DNA of 64,000 bases from Eustoma russellianum. Taxonomy: Eukaryota > Streptophyta > Magnoliopsida > Gentianales > Gentianaceae. The DNA is taken from positions 11,837,891 through 11,901,890 of the forward strand of contig AP025062.1 of the NCBI GenBank assembly GCA_036186865.1, given 5' to 3'. Of this stretch, positions 1 to 10,034 are shown piece after piece. Position numbers and translations under genes: made by a program. Numbering within the stretch: the first letter of the stretch is position 1; every line of letters begins with the position of its first letter. The notes under the pieces are model-generated. The model searched no databases. It was not told the origin of the DNA and was given only the letters and a program-made list of their open reading frames with translations.

Positions 1-1282
1 GAATGTGTATTTTAATAAGAAATCCCTAAGGAGAAGTAGACGCCACTAAACTGGAATTTTCCAGCATAGCGACGAGACGTATCTATTCGTTATGTCACGC
101 ATTATGCCGTAGTTTGCATATTACATGTCATGCATCGCTTCATCTTCACGTACATGATTTACAGCATGTCTTCTGATGTGAAAGAAAGATGAAAAACGTT
201 TTCAAAAGATGATTTTGATTTGCAAGAATGATTCCCCACCGGTACCGTGTGTGAGTATGAACTTGGCCAGTAAGAACCCGCTCAGATCCGGGTTAAGTGA
301 TCTGACAGTATGACCGTTCATGCCAGTAGATAATAGGCCTGATGATGATGATAAGAATGACCGTGCGGGTCTGGAAAGAATAGACCCGACAAGTAAGATG
401 ACGTTACCGTTCCGAATCCGGGAATAATAGATTCGAAGGGGAGAAGTTACCTGCCTCAGATCCAGGGAAGATAGATCTGAACACTCTACTGTTTTACGAC
501 GATGATGATTTTAAAGAAAAGCATGAAAGATCATATTTCCATTTTCATCTCGATGCATCACACGTACATATGCATGCATATTACATTCATGAAGCGACAC
601 ATGAGATTTATGTTATGATGACCTCGTAGACCCTAAGTGATGATTCTTATTGTGTTATTCATCGATACGAGTTACAGTCTTTTAATGTTATATTCTGCTT
701 TGAGTGATGATTTTAATTAAGTTATGATCTTGCTACATTAAATGATGATCCCTATCGAGTATTGGACGGAGGACAGGTATGCTTCTAAACCAAAATTTTT
801 GGGGTTCGGTTCTTGTTCGCACTTCCCATTTAACCCATGATTATTATAGTATACTTGCTGGTGACATTGTCACTCACCCTATTTTTTCCTCCCAGAGGTG
901 GCAGGAGACAAAGTAGAGTGGATCGATGACGAACCTAGGGTTCCCTACCCGTGAGTGCAGTGAAGGATGGCCAGATTTAGGAGACCGGACTTGCCAGCTT
1001 TAAGGGATGACTGAGTTATGTAATTGAGATGGAAAAACAATTGGCTTTTGTCACTTTCTGATACATTTGATGTAGGTTGTAAACTTGGAATGGTTGTGAT
1101 GATGTTTTTAATTTGAAGTTTTAAATTCTGTCCACGGTTTCGCTTACTTATTTGCGCATAAGCACGAAAATCCATGCATTTCTATCATGGATCACGACGC
1201 GTATGGATGACGCCTAGTACTCTCCTTAGTGAAGTACGGCGGGTGCACCGACTTCGGCGGGGCCGGGGTGCGGGGCGCCACA
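1..1282 (+). repeat. Element A 5' LTR (3' part only)
   Basis: Near-identical to 8644-9905. Contains degenerate short repeats built on CAGATCCGGGTTAA and GATCTGA (about 240-480), a putative leader intron (777-895), a conserved micro-exon (896-954) and the terminal motif GGCGGGTGCACCG near 1223. Ends in CA at 1282, directly before the primer-binding site. Confidence 0.92.
896..954 (+). other. Conserved LTR micro-exon, element A 5' copy
   Basis: Starts after the acceptor TTTTTTCCTCCCAG, with branch-point-like CTCAC about 20 nt upstream. Read in phase 1 it gives EVAGDKVEWIDDEPRVPYP then TGA. A matching donor GACAG|GTATGC lies at 777, giving a 119-bp putative intron. The same unit occurs in elements D, E, F and H at the same place in the LTR and in the same phase, with differences mostly at third codon positions. 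No ATG lies in or just before this exon, so the full protein, if any, is not known. Confidence 0.6.
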
Positions 1283-1284
1283 GG

Positions 1285-1296
1285 TGGTATCAGAGC
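1285..1296 (+). other. Primer-binding site, element A
   Basis: TGGTATCAGAGC, complementary to the 3' end of plant initiator tRNA-Met, two bases after the LTR end. It primes minus-strand DNA synthesis. Confidence 0.93.
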
Positions 1297-1579
1297 GAAG
1301 GCTCCAGATCCCGGGCAGAATATAGAATTAAGTTATGATTATAGTTGACTAAGTTTGATCTTAGACCTAATAATTAATCTTATATGAGAGTTGACCTTAG
1401 AACAGGACGACTTCGACTGGCAAATTAGGGCACAGCCCAGTGATATGCCCCAACTAATGACCTATCGTAAATTTGAATAATAATGTATGTACGCATATGT
1501 TCTTCCGATATGCCAAGTTAAATTCTGTTACTAGTTGTGACATTCCTGTATTGAATAAAGTCGACACTGCGTGCTGCAG

Positions 1580-2812
1580 ATGGTGCGACCCAGAGGGAGA
1601 CCAGCTAGAGCTAGGCCCGAGGTGCAGGAGCCTATCCCACCTCCACCCGCTCAGGCCCCTCCACCCCCACCGCCTCAAGGCCAAAATCCACCGCCAGTTC
1701 AGAACGTCCCTCCACCGCAAGGACCTTTTCCACCCATGATGCCAGACATCAACGCTTTTCAGAACTTCTGCCAAACAGTTACCCAGATTGGGCAAGTGAT
1801 GCTAAAGCAGAATAACCCTCAACCTCAAGAGCCGGTCAGAGATGCTCAGTATTATTTTGAAAAGTTGAAAAGAGCCAATGTTCCGCTGTTTGAAGGAAAG
1901 TCAGACTCTGATGTTGCTGAGAAGTGGCTCGATGAGGTAGAAAATTGTTTCGAACTAATTAGAGCCCTAGAGGAAGTAAAGACTCAAGCAGTTAGGCCGT
2001 TTCTGTTAGGAGAGGCCAACCAATGGTGGAAGGCCAATCTACAAGCTTTACCAAGACCAATTCCCTGGGAGAGGTTCCTCCAGGAATTTAACAAGTTCTA
2101 CATACCACCCTCAGTCAAACTGCAGAAAAGACATGAGTTTGAATCCCTGATGCAATAGTCTGGAATGACGGTTGCTGACTACGCTAACAAATTTATAGCT
2201 CTGGGAAGATTCCAACCATCCATTATGAATGATGAAGAAACCAAAATGTTGAAATTCGAGAGAGGACTGAACCCTAGAATCCGAACGTGGTTGGTTAATG
2301 CCAACCCAGCAAACTTTGGTGCCCTTCTAGATGCCTGTTACAGAATTGAAAGAGATATCATCCGTCGGGATGAGTTTAGCCAAAAGAGAGGAAGAGAGGT
2401 GTCTGGAAGCGGAGGGCCCTGTAAGTCCCACCAAGCAAAACACAAGGGGGCCAGGGCGTCAAGGGAAGAACCGATTTCAACGCCGCTCCCAGAAAAATCA
2501 ATCACAGAATCAGGGACAACAATCTGCCATTCCAAAATGCTCTCATTAGTGGTAATCTCCACATAGGAGAATGTTATATCCAGGCTGGGAAATGTTTTGG
2601 ATGCGGCCAGACAGGGCACATCCTTAAGGACTGTCCAAACAAAGGAACCACCTGCTTTGGATGCGGGAAAACAGGACATATGGCAAGAGAGTGTCCGGAG
2701 AAGGGGGCCCAGCAGCAACAACAGCCACCAAAACCTCAGCGTCAGCGTACCAACGCACGAGTCCACGCTATGACCGACGCAGCTGCTGAAGAGGCCAACA
2801 ATGTGGTAACAG
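1580..2812 (+). pseudogene. gag: Element A gag (capsid-nucleocapsid), broken
   Basis: Gypsy Gag, the structural protein of the cytoplasmic virus-like particle. The start ATG at 1580 follows CTGCAG directly. The N-terminus is proline-rich (about residues 15-50), followed by the retrotransposon Gag core with QYYFEKLKRANVP and EKWLDEVENCFE, and later EYANKF-like and LNPRIRTWLV motifs. Two CCHC zinc knuckles (2593-2634 and 2653-2694, both CFGCG-x-TGH type) bind RNA. The end, NVVTG, abuts a putative intron. Defects seen: TAG at 2156 and frameshifts between about 2390 and 2590. Having two knuckles rather than one distinguishes A from D and F, where I see only one clear CCHC. Spliced downstream to protease. 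Confidence 0.85.
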
Positions 2813-2891
2813 GTATTTTCAGGAAACCGTACTAATTTTCTTTTACAACATCGTTGCCTTATGGTTGCTTAGTAAGGATTGTATGATTCAG
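2813..2891 (+). other. Putative spliceosomal intron 1 (gag/protease junction), element A
   Basis: 79 bp, GTATTT...GATTCAG, phase 1. Exon G at 2812 joins GA at 2892, turning NVVTG|VILVCSIPANVLFDSG into one continuous frame as in intron-less relatives. The segment contains stops and its length is not a multiple of three. The homologous segments in D and F have the same borders and a shared TGCTTAG(T/C)AA motif upstream of the acceptor. Confidence 0.75.
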
Positions 2892-3734
2892 GAGTTATAC
2901 TAGTATGTTCAATACCTGCCAACGTGCTATTTGACAGTGGCGCCAGCCACTCTTTCATATCCAAGAGATTCGCAAAGAATATTGAGAAAAACCCAACCCA
3001 TAGTGATGCACCTTATAGAATCCAAGCAGCTGGGGAGCAGGTGCTTGTAGCTCACCATGTCTTCAAAAATTGTGAACTTGAGTTTAGTAACCATCGGTTT
3101 GACGCCGATTTGATTTCCATACCCATGACGGACTTCGATGTAATTCTTGGGATGGACTGGCTCTCCAAGAATTATGCCAACATCGATTGTAGTGAAAAAC
3201 AAGTTACCTTTAAGGACCCTACACGTAAGGACGTAACCTTTCAAGGGGAATCAAAGTTACGAATGAATCATAAGAACATTTATGTAAATGCAATTCGAGA
3301 CAGTAAAGCTCTAAACAAAGGACATCAAGGATATCTTTCTATGCCATAAACACTGATCAAGCACCCACAGACCTGACCCAAGTTCCAGTAGTTCGAGAAT
3401 ATCCGGAGGTTTTTCCAGAAGAATTGCCAGGTCTTACCCCCGGAGCGAGAAATATCTTTTGAGATCAACCTGGTTCCACGAGCTGAGCCAATATCAAAGG
3501 CTCCCTACAGAATGGCCCCCGCAGAACTAAAAGAGCTGAAGGAGCAGCTACGTGAATTGTTGGAAAGAGAAACTGATCCGCCTAAGTGTTTCACCTTGGG
3601 GAGCTCCGGTATTGTTCGTCAAAAAGAAGGACGGGAGTATGCGATTATGTATTGACTATAAGGAGCTCAACAAGATCACTATAAAGAATAAGTACTCCTT
3701 GCCAAGGATCGATGACTTGTTCGATCAGCTTCGG
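2892..3734 (+). pseudogene. pol: Element A protease and N-terminal reverse transcriptase, broken
   Basis: The aspartic protease begins with the active-site motif LFDSGASHSF (about 2927-2960) and continues through FDVILGMDWLSKN (about 3130-3180). A linker to RT follows, with the conserved YRMAPAELKELKEQL and SVSPWGAPVLFVKKKDGSMRLCIDYKELNKITIKNKY motifs, ending at IDDLFDQLR just before putative intron 2. Frameshifts around 3340 and between about 3430 and 3570 split the frame. The protease would cleave Gag-Pol inside the particle. The segment cannot give a working product as it stands. Confidence 0.85.
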
Positions 3735-3806
3735 GTAAGCAAACAAAACATTTTATTTTAGTAATAAGTTTCTTATAAACCCTACCTAAAGGTATCATGA
3801 TGCAGG
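3735..3806 (+). other. Putative spliceosomal intron 2 (inside RT), element A
   Basis: 72 bp, GTAAGC...CATGATGCAG, phase 0. It joins CTT CGG to GGG GCA AGA, restoring the usual RT sequence DQLR|GARIFSKIDLRSGY. In-frame stops make it non-coding. D and F carry a homologous segment at exactly the same codon boundary, with a shared ACCCTA(T/C)CTAAAG branch-point region. E lacks it. Confidence 0.78.
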
Positions 3807-6332
3807 GGGCAAGAATTTTCAGTAAGATTGATCTTCGCTCAGGATACTTCCAGTTGAAGATCAAGGCTGAAGACGTCCACAAAACTGCATTCAGAACCCG
3901 TTGCAGACATTACGAATTCTTAGTAATGCCATTCGGACTGACCAACTGCTCCTGCCGCATTCATGGATCTAATGAATCGAGTTTTTCAAGACCAACTAGA
4001 CAAATTCGTCGTAGTCTTCATCGACGACATCCTGATATATTCACCAGATGAAGAGACCCATGCAGCCCATCTAAGGATTGCTCTGGACATTCTGCGAAGG
4101 AAACAACTATATGCGAAGTTTAATAAGTGCGAATTCTGGCTACGAAGTGTAGCCTTTCTGGGGCATGTGATATCCGAAGAAGGTATATCAGTAGATCCCA
4201 AGAAAATCGAGGCAATCACGGAGTGGCCCAGACCGACAAATGTTACAGAGGTATGAAGTTTTCTCGGTCTCGCTGGTTATTATCGGAAGTTCGTGAAAGG
4301 ATTCTCTCGGATTGCTATGCCTCTGACCCGATTAACCCAGAAGAAAACCAAATTCGAATGGACCTCAGACTGTGAGAATAGCTTTGCTGAATTGAAGAAG
4401 AAACTGACCTCCGCCCCAGTCTTAGCACAGCCCATCCCCGGAGGAAACTTTGTTGTGTATAGTGATGCCTCTAAGAACGGGTTGGGTTGTGTACTAATGT
4501 AAAAGGATCGAGTAATTGCATACACATCCCGACAAATGAAGCCATTTGAACAAAACTATCATGTACACGACCTTGAGTTGGCAGCTGTGGTTTTCGCACT
4601 AAAGATATGGAGGCACTATCTATACGGCGAAAAGTGCGAAATTTTCATGGACCACAAAAGCCTCAAATATTTATTTACCCAAAAAGAGCTGAACATGCAA
4701 CAACGAAGATGGCTAGAATTAATAAAGGACTATGACCTATCAATTCAGTATCACCCGGGAAAAGCCAATAAGGTGGCAGACGCATTAAGTAGAAAAACAA
4801 GCCATCTATGCCAACCACCTTTGCAGCGTGACATGGAAGAATTTGATCTAGAAGAAGTTGGTTCAATTGAAGGCATGCTCGCAAAGTTGGTGATAATTCC
4901 TTCACTAATAGACAGAATTAAAGAGGGGCAAGAAAAGGATGAAACCTTAAGGAAAATAAAGGACCAGGTACGAACGAAACCCATCGGAGAATTTAGGGTT
5001 CGAAACGACAATAGTTTGTGGTTTCAAGGAAGATTGTGTGTACCTAACAACGAAGACATTCTGAACGAAGTTCTTAAGGAAGCACATAACTCGCGATTAT
5101 CCATCCACCCTGGAGCAAATAAGATGTACCAAGATTTGAAACGACGATTTTGGTGGCATGGCATGAAAAGACAGATTGCGGAATTTGTGAGAAAATGCCT
5201 TATTTGCCAAAAGGTGAAAGCAGAACATCAGAAACCCGCTGGGTTGCTACAGCCTCTCGAAGTGCCTGAATGGAAATGGGACCACATTACTATGGACTTT
5301 GTTACTGACTTGCCTAGAACAAGAAACGGTTCCGATACTATTTGGGTGGTGGTTGATCGTCTAACCAAGTCCGCCCATTTTATAGCTATGACAATCAAGG
5401 CTCCAATGGAAAAGTTGGCTACGATGTACGTGGAACAAATTGTGAGTCTTCATGGAGTACCCCTAAGTATCATGTGTGATCGTGACCCTCGTTTCACATC
5501 ACGATTCTGGACAGCTTTTCAGAAAACAATGGGCACTGAGATTCGCATGAGCTCGGCATTTCATCCCCAAACGGATGGTCAATCAGAAAGAACTATTCAG
5601 ACACTGGAAGACATGTTGCGATCTTGCACACTCGACTTTGGGGAAAGCTGGGATCGAAGTCTCAAGCTAGTGGAATTTTCATATAACAACAGCTACCATC
5701 GATCTGTAGGAATGGCCCCGTACGAAGCACTCTATGGAAGGAAATGCCGTTCTCCTCTTTACTGGGATGAAATAGGAGACAAGATTCTCACTGGACCCGA
5801 CCTAGTAGAGTAGACTCGAGAGACAATAAAAATTATAAAGCAAAAGTTACAAGCGGCTCAAGATAGAAGCAAGGTTTGGGCAGATGAGAAGCGGTGACCG
5901 TTAGAATTTCAAGACGGGGAAAAAGTGTTTCTAAAGGTATCACCGACAAAAGGGATTAAAAGATTTGGTATTAAAGGGAAGTTAAGCCCAAGATTTATTA
6001 GGCCATATGAGGTTCTTGAAAGGATTGGAGAAGTGGCTTATTGACTCGCTCTACCGACCACCCTATCTCAAATACATGACGTGTTTCATGTATCTCAACT
6101 GTGACGATATGTACACGATCCTAGCCATGTCATAAAAGATCAACCTTTGAAGCTGGAAGCCGACACGACATATGAGGAAGAACCAGAAAAGATAGTTGAT
6201 CGTAAGGAAAAGGTGCTAAGGAAACGAACTATACCAATGGTTAAGGTGCAATGGAAGAACCATTCTGTAGATGAATCTACCTGGGAACTAGAAGAGAACA
6301 TGAAGAACTTATACCCTCACCTCTTTGATTAG
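3807..6332 (+). pseudogene. pol: Element A RT, RNase H, integrase and chromodomain, broken
   Basis: RT continues with KIDLRSGYFQLKI, FRTR, MPFGLTN and the catalytic FIDDIL box (about 4010-4035), then the connection domain and RNase H with VVYSDASKNGLGC (about 4450-4490), FMDHKSLKYL and YHPGKANKVADALSR. Integrase shows a zinc-binding H...CLICQ segment, then MDFVTDLP (about 5293), CDRDPRF and HPQTDGQSERTIQTLEDML for D-D-E. A C-terminal chromodomain (about 6150-6330: IVDRKEKVLRKR, VKVQW, STWELEENM) would guide integration to marked chromatin. Stops at 4254, 4500, 5811, 5895, 6042 and 6102, plus a one-base insertion near 3945, inactivate it. Most stops fit C-to-T or G-to-A changes. Confidence 0.93.
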
Positions 6333-6364
6333 CACGTTCAAGTTTCGAGGACGAAACTTATAAT

Positions 6365-6376
6365 AAGGGGGGAGGA
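6365..6376 (+). other. Polypurine tract, element A
   Basis: AAGGGGGGAGGA immediately before the 3' LTR start TGTTGTAACCC. It is the plus-strand primer site. Confidence 0.88.
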
Positions 6377-6769
6377 TGTTGTAACCCAATAAGAGAATCC
6401 TTCTTGTACCTAAGATTTGAGTTAGTGAACATGTGACAATATACGCTTGCAATTGTAATTGATTAAGTCAATGATCATTATTATAAAGTATATTACGAAA
6501 AGTACTATGTGCATTATAAGAAAGGACCCAATTTCCCCATGGCCTTGTAAGGTTTCGGCCAATAGCCAAGAAAGGCTATTTCTTAAATCAATATTTAAGA
6601 AATACACAAATGGAATGGATATGTATTTTTGACAAAGAAAAAGAAAAGGTAGCAAATAATTTACTAAGGCTTAGTTGGGGTCATTAAAGACCCCAACCGC
6701 CGGCTGGTTTAAGAGGGGGGGGGGGGAAGGCTAATTAAGGAGGATTGTTTTGCTAGAATTAATGAACCT

Positions 6770-6920
6770 TTAACCTAACTAGACTTAAAAGTAACTAAGG
6801 TTAGTCAAAAGTAACTATGATTAGCATAAAGTAACCAAGGTTAGTAGTAAAGTAACCTTGGTTAACTAAAAAGTAACCAAGGTTAGAAATTTAATTGAGT
6901 AACTAAGGTTAATTCCTTAA
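6770..6920 (+). repeat. Short AGTAACCAAGGTTAG repeats in A 3' LTR
   Basis: At least six variants of AGTAACC(A)AGGTTAG with near-palindromic cores, spaced about 20-25 bp. F carries a similar cluster at 26390-26515 and 35335-35460. The AACC/GGTT cores resemble MYB-type sites. A promoter role is inference. Confidence 0.55.
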
Positions 6921-7949
6921 CCTCACCATAGCAAAACACTCACCCCACCCTTATACCCCAAGGGCTACAACATGGTAGCCAAAGAGAACGTTCCCTCCAA
7001 GAAAAAGAAAACAATCTCCATCTCACAACATTCAACAAAAATACCCCTCACTTCCTTCATCCCTAAAACATACGGTCAAAGGGCATACCAAGGAGGCTAG
7101 GATCCATACAATATCAAGAAGGAATAGGTAAGTACATCCTCAACTATTCAAGGAAAACTCTTGTATTTTATCTAGTTTAAAGACTCACTCCTCTCTTTTT
7201 CCCTAAACCGTGACCTTCAATGGTCACTAGGCTCAAGAATCTCAATCCTTCAAGGACTCTAGCTTAGAGAAGCTTGGATACCACTCAAGCTCCTTTTGGT
7301 AAGTCATTTAGCCTTTTTCTAAGTGAATATTGAGTTAAAGATGTAAACTAATCTTACTCCTTTTTCCTCTTCACCACCGTGGGGTATATGCATAAGAAGG
7401 GAGAAAGATTTCAACTTTCCCTATACCTTTCCAAGAAGAGTAAGCAAAAAAGGCAAGTACACTATACTCTTTATGGTTTGGATGTGAAAGTGTGTGCATG
7501 AATGGCTAGATGTACTTAAGGTCTAATCTTAGTTGTAATATACTAAGTTGAATGCCAAAACTTTCGGCCTAAGCCATTTGGGTGTGTAGGAGTGAGATTT
7601 TGTTCTAAAGATGTGTTCTTTGTGGATTACATGCATTACTATGTGCTAATCTAGGATGGATGTGTTAAAGATTCTCTCTTTTCATGATGAGGGGCACACG
7701 ATGGAAGGGTTAAAGGAGGCATGTGTGATTTTACATGAAAATGACAACTTAGTAAAGAAATGGAGACAAGCTTTGTTCTTGTTGTGTGTTAAGTTTAATA
7801 TACTTTTGGTTATATCATTTTCTTGCATGCACCGAAGAATGAGGCTGTTGGTGAAGGGTGCGTGTGTTCATCCCAAAATTTTTGCTAAGTGTTGGTGACA
7901 AAAATGTAAGCTAAGGACATTTAGGAAGAATATATGATCACTAGAAAAT

Positions 7950-8530
7950 TTCTGGAGCTGGACCGAAATTTGGACTGTATTGTGAGACCAGAAAAGGAAC
8001 CTTAAGAACCTTCAAATCCATTGATTTTTGGTATTCTATTAGTTTTATGTGTATATTAGGTGTGAGAGTTGTAATCTCATTAAAAGGAGCCACGGTTTAT
8101 TTTTAATAAATTTTCTACTGAGATTGGTCCTGCTGAAAATGTTGTACTGGACAGAATTTAAGTAACGTGTTTGGTAGCCTAGAAATGGACCTTAGAGGTA
8201 TGCAAATTCACTAATTTTCGGTATGATACTAACGCCATGAATAAAGCAAATGTGGACGTTGGAATTTTGTCAAAATGAGTTGTGGTTTATTTTTAGTGAA
8301 TTTTCTAGTAAAACGGGTCAAACTGAAATGTGCTGGATGGACAGAATTTGCGTAGCAAGATTGCATGATCTGGAACGGGCCTTAGAAAATTGTATTCATG
8401 CTAAATTTTGACAGGATGCTAGCTCAATGAGTTTATTAGGATGGAGAGTTGGAATTTCCGGAAAAAGATTAAAGGATTGGTCACAATAAATTTTATAATA
8501 GAATTTGGTCATTCCAGAATTCAGGTTGCA
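7950..8530 (+). repeat. Degenerate ~190-bp tandem units in A 3' LTR
   Basis: A landmark built from CTGGAC(A)GAA recurs at about 7956, 8147 and 8335. Each unit has the same order of words: GGACCTT...TGATTTTTGG...GAGAGTTG-AATTT...TTATTTTTAATAAATTTT. The same units occur in the LTRs of D and F. Confidence 0.65.
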
Positions 8531-9537
8531 CCGTTTCATGAAAAAGAACAAACGATTTCCTTATCGACATCGTAATTCCATAGCACTTGCATGGCAATCA
8601 CTTATGACATTTACGGAGAAGTACATGTGAACCAATTGGTCTAGAATGTGTATTTTAATAAGAAATCCCTAAGGAGAAGTAGACGGCACTAAACTAGAAT
8701 TTTCCAGCATAGCGACGAGACGTATCTATTCGTTATGTCACGCATTATGCCGTAGTTTGCATATTACATGTCATGCATCGCATCATCGTCACGTACATGA
8801 TTTACAGCATGTCTTTTCATGTGAAAGAAAGATGAAAAACGTTTTCAAAAGATGATTTTGATTTGCAAGAATGATTCCCCACCGGTACCGTGTGTGAGTA
8901 TGAACTTGGCCAGTAAGAACCCGCTCAGATCCGGGTTAACTGATCTGACAGTATGACCGTTTAGGCCTGGAGATAATAGGCCTGATGATGATGATAAGAA
9001 TGACCGTGCGGGTCTGGAAAGAATAGACCCGACAAGTAAGATGACGTTACCGTTCCGAATCTGGGAATAATAGATTCGAAGGGGAGAAGTTACCGCCTCA
9101 GATCTAGGAAGATAGATCTGAACACTCTACTGTTTTATGACGATGATGATTTTAAAGAAAAGCATGAAAGATCATATTTCCATTTTCATCTCGATGCATC
9201 ACACGTACATATGCATGCATATTACATTCATGAAGCGACACATGAGATTTATGTTATGATGACCTCGTAGACCCTAAGTGATGATTCTTATTGTGTTATC
9301 CATCGATACGAGTTACAGTCTTTTAATGTTATATTCTGCTTTGAGTGATGATTTTAATTAAGTTATGATCTTGCTACATTAAGTGATGATCCCTATCGAG
9401 TATTGGACGGAGGACAGGTATGCTTCTAAACCAAAATTTTTGGGGTTCGGTTCTTGTTCGCACTTCCCATTTAACCCATGATTATTACAGTATACTTGCT
9501 GGTGACATTGTCACTCACCCTATTTTGTTCCTCCCAG

Positions 9538-9596
9538 AGGTGGCAGGAGACAAAGTAGAGTGGATCGATGACGAACCTAGGGTTCCCTACCCGTGA
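9538..9596 (+). other. Conserved LTR micro-exon, element A 3' copy
   Basis: Identical in sequence to the 5' LTR copy (EVAGDKVEWIDDEPRVPYP, TGA). The putative intron upstream is 9418-9537, with donor GGACAG|GTATGC and acceptor TTCCTCCCAG. The flanking LTR sequence shows differences between the two copies; this unit shows none. Confidence 0.6.
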
Positions 9597-9905
9597 GTGC
9601 AGTGAAGGATGGCCAGATTTAGGAGACCGGACTTGCCAGCTTTAAGAGATGACTGAGTTATGTAATTGAGATGGAAAAACAATTGGCTTTTGTCACTTTC
9701 TACTACATTCGATGTGGGTTGTAAACTTGGAATGGTTGTGATGATGTTTTTAATTTGAAGTTTTAAATTCTGCCACGGTTTCGCTTACTTATTTGCGCGT
9801 AAGCACAAAAATCCATGCATTTCTATCATGGATCACGACGCGTATGGATGACGCCTAGTTCTCTCCTTAGTGAAGTTCGGCGGGGCCGGGGTGCGGGGCG
9901 CCACA

Positions 9906-9942
9906 CAACCCCCCCTTCTAGTGGTTCTATACAGGTCTTACA
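9906..9942 (+). repeat. Element B 5' LTR, terminal remnant
   Basis: CAACCCCCCCTTCTAG... up to GGTCTTACA. It matches the ends of the B 3' LTR (53985-54025) and of G (43796-43834). The rest of this LTR lies left of element A. Confidence 0.88.
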
Positions 9943-9944
9943 AG

Positions 9945-9956
9945 TGGTATCAAAGC
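9945..9956 (+). other. Primer-binding site, element B
   Basis: TGGTATCAAAGC, one mismatch to the tRNA-Met complement TGGTATCAGAGC found in element C. Confidence 0.85.
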
Positions 9957-10034
9957 GCAGGCACACTCACGACAAGGAGATCCAACGATCTTAGTGAGAT
10001 AGCAACCACTAGTTACAAAACCGAGCAAGAAGGA

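Larger units (their letters stand above)
1..9905 (+). mobile_element. Gypsy element A (Tekay/Del-like chromovirus), 5' end outside window
   Basis: LTR retrotransposon with a partial 5' LTR, tRNA-Met primer-binding site, gag-pol with chromodomain, polypurine tract and full 3' LTR. The sequence at 1 recurs at about 8644, so the two LTRs pair and the left LTR lacks roughly its first 2.2 kb. The 3' LTR ends in GCGCCACA at 9905 and is followed at once by CAACCCCCCC, the terminal part of a copia LTR (element B), so A was inserted into B. The matching target duplication should be CAACC, but the other copy is out of the window. The two LTR copies differ by roughly two percent by eye, which suggests a fairly recent insertion, although the coding region is heavily broken. 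Confidence 0.93.
6377..9905 (+). repeat. Element A 3' LTR (3529 bp)
   Basis: Runs from TGTTGTAACCC to GGCGCCACA. In order it holds a G-run (about 6714-6726), short AGTAACCAAGGTTAG repeats (6770-6920), candidate donors AATAG|GTAAGT (7128), TTTTG|GTAAGT (7299) and GC-type AG|GCAAGTA (7453), three or more degenerate units of about 190 bp (7950-8530), a CAGATC/GATCTG repeat block (about 8880-9120), and the intron plus micro-exon (9418-9596). I see no conserved coding potential other than the micro-exon. The 80-codon frame at 7656 is not shared with F or D. Confidence 0.92.

Noticed and set aside
1285..1296. tRNA gene fragments at the LTR borders
   Set aside because: Only the 12-base complement to a tRNA 3' end is present at each site. 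These are primer-binding sites, not genes.
3735..3806. Programmed frameshift or stop readthrough as the cause of the RT interruption
   Set aside because: A 72-75 bp insert with exact GT...AG borders and stops at the same codon in three elements fits an intron; no slippery sequence is visible and RT would gain about 25 foreign residues.
6714..6726. G-run in A's 3' LTR as a quadruplex
   Set aside because: A single homopolymer of about 13 G without separate G-tracts, not seen in the other LTRs, and a likely slippage or sequencing-sensitive site.
7656..7898. 80-codon open frame in A's 3' LTR
   Set aside because: Not present in the aligned part of the F or D LTRs, no recognisable domain, and composition is like the surrounding LTR.
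9870..10034. Upstream extension of B's gag frame into A's LTR
   Set aside because: The extra codons come from A's LTR end, which was inserted later. Homology with C's gag starts at 10035 or a few codons before.
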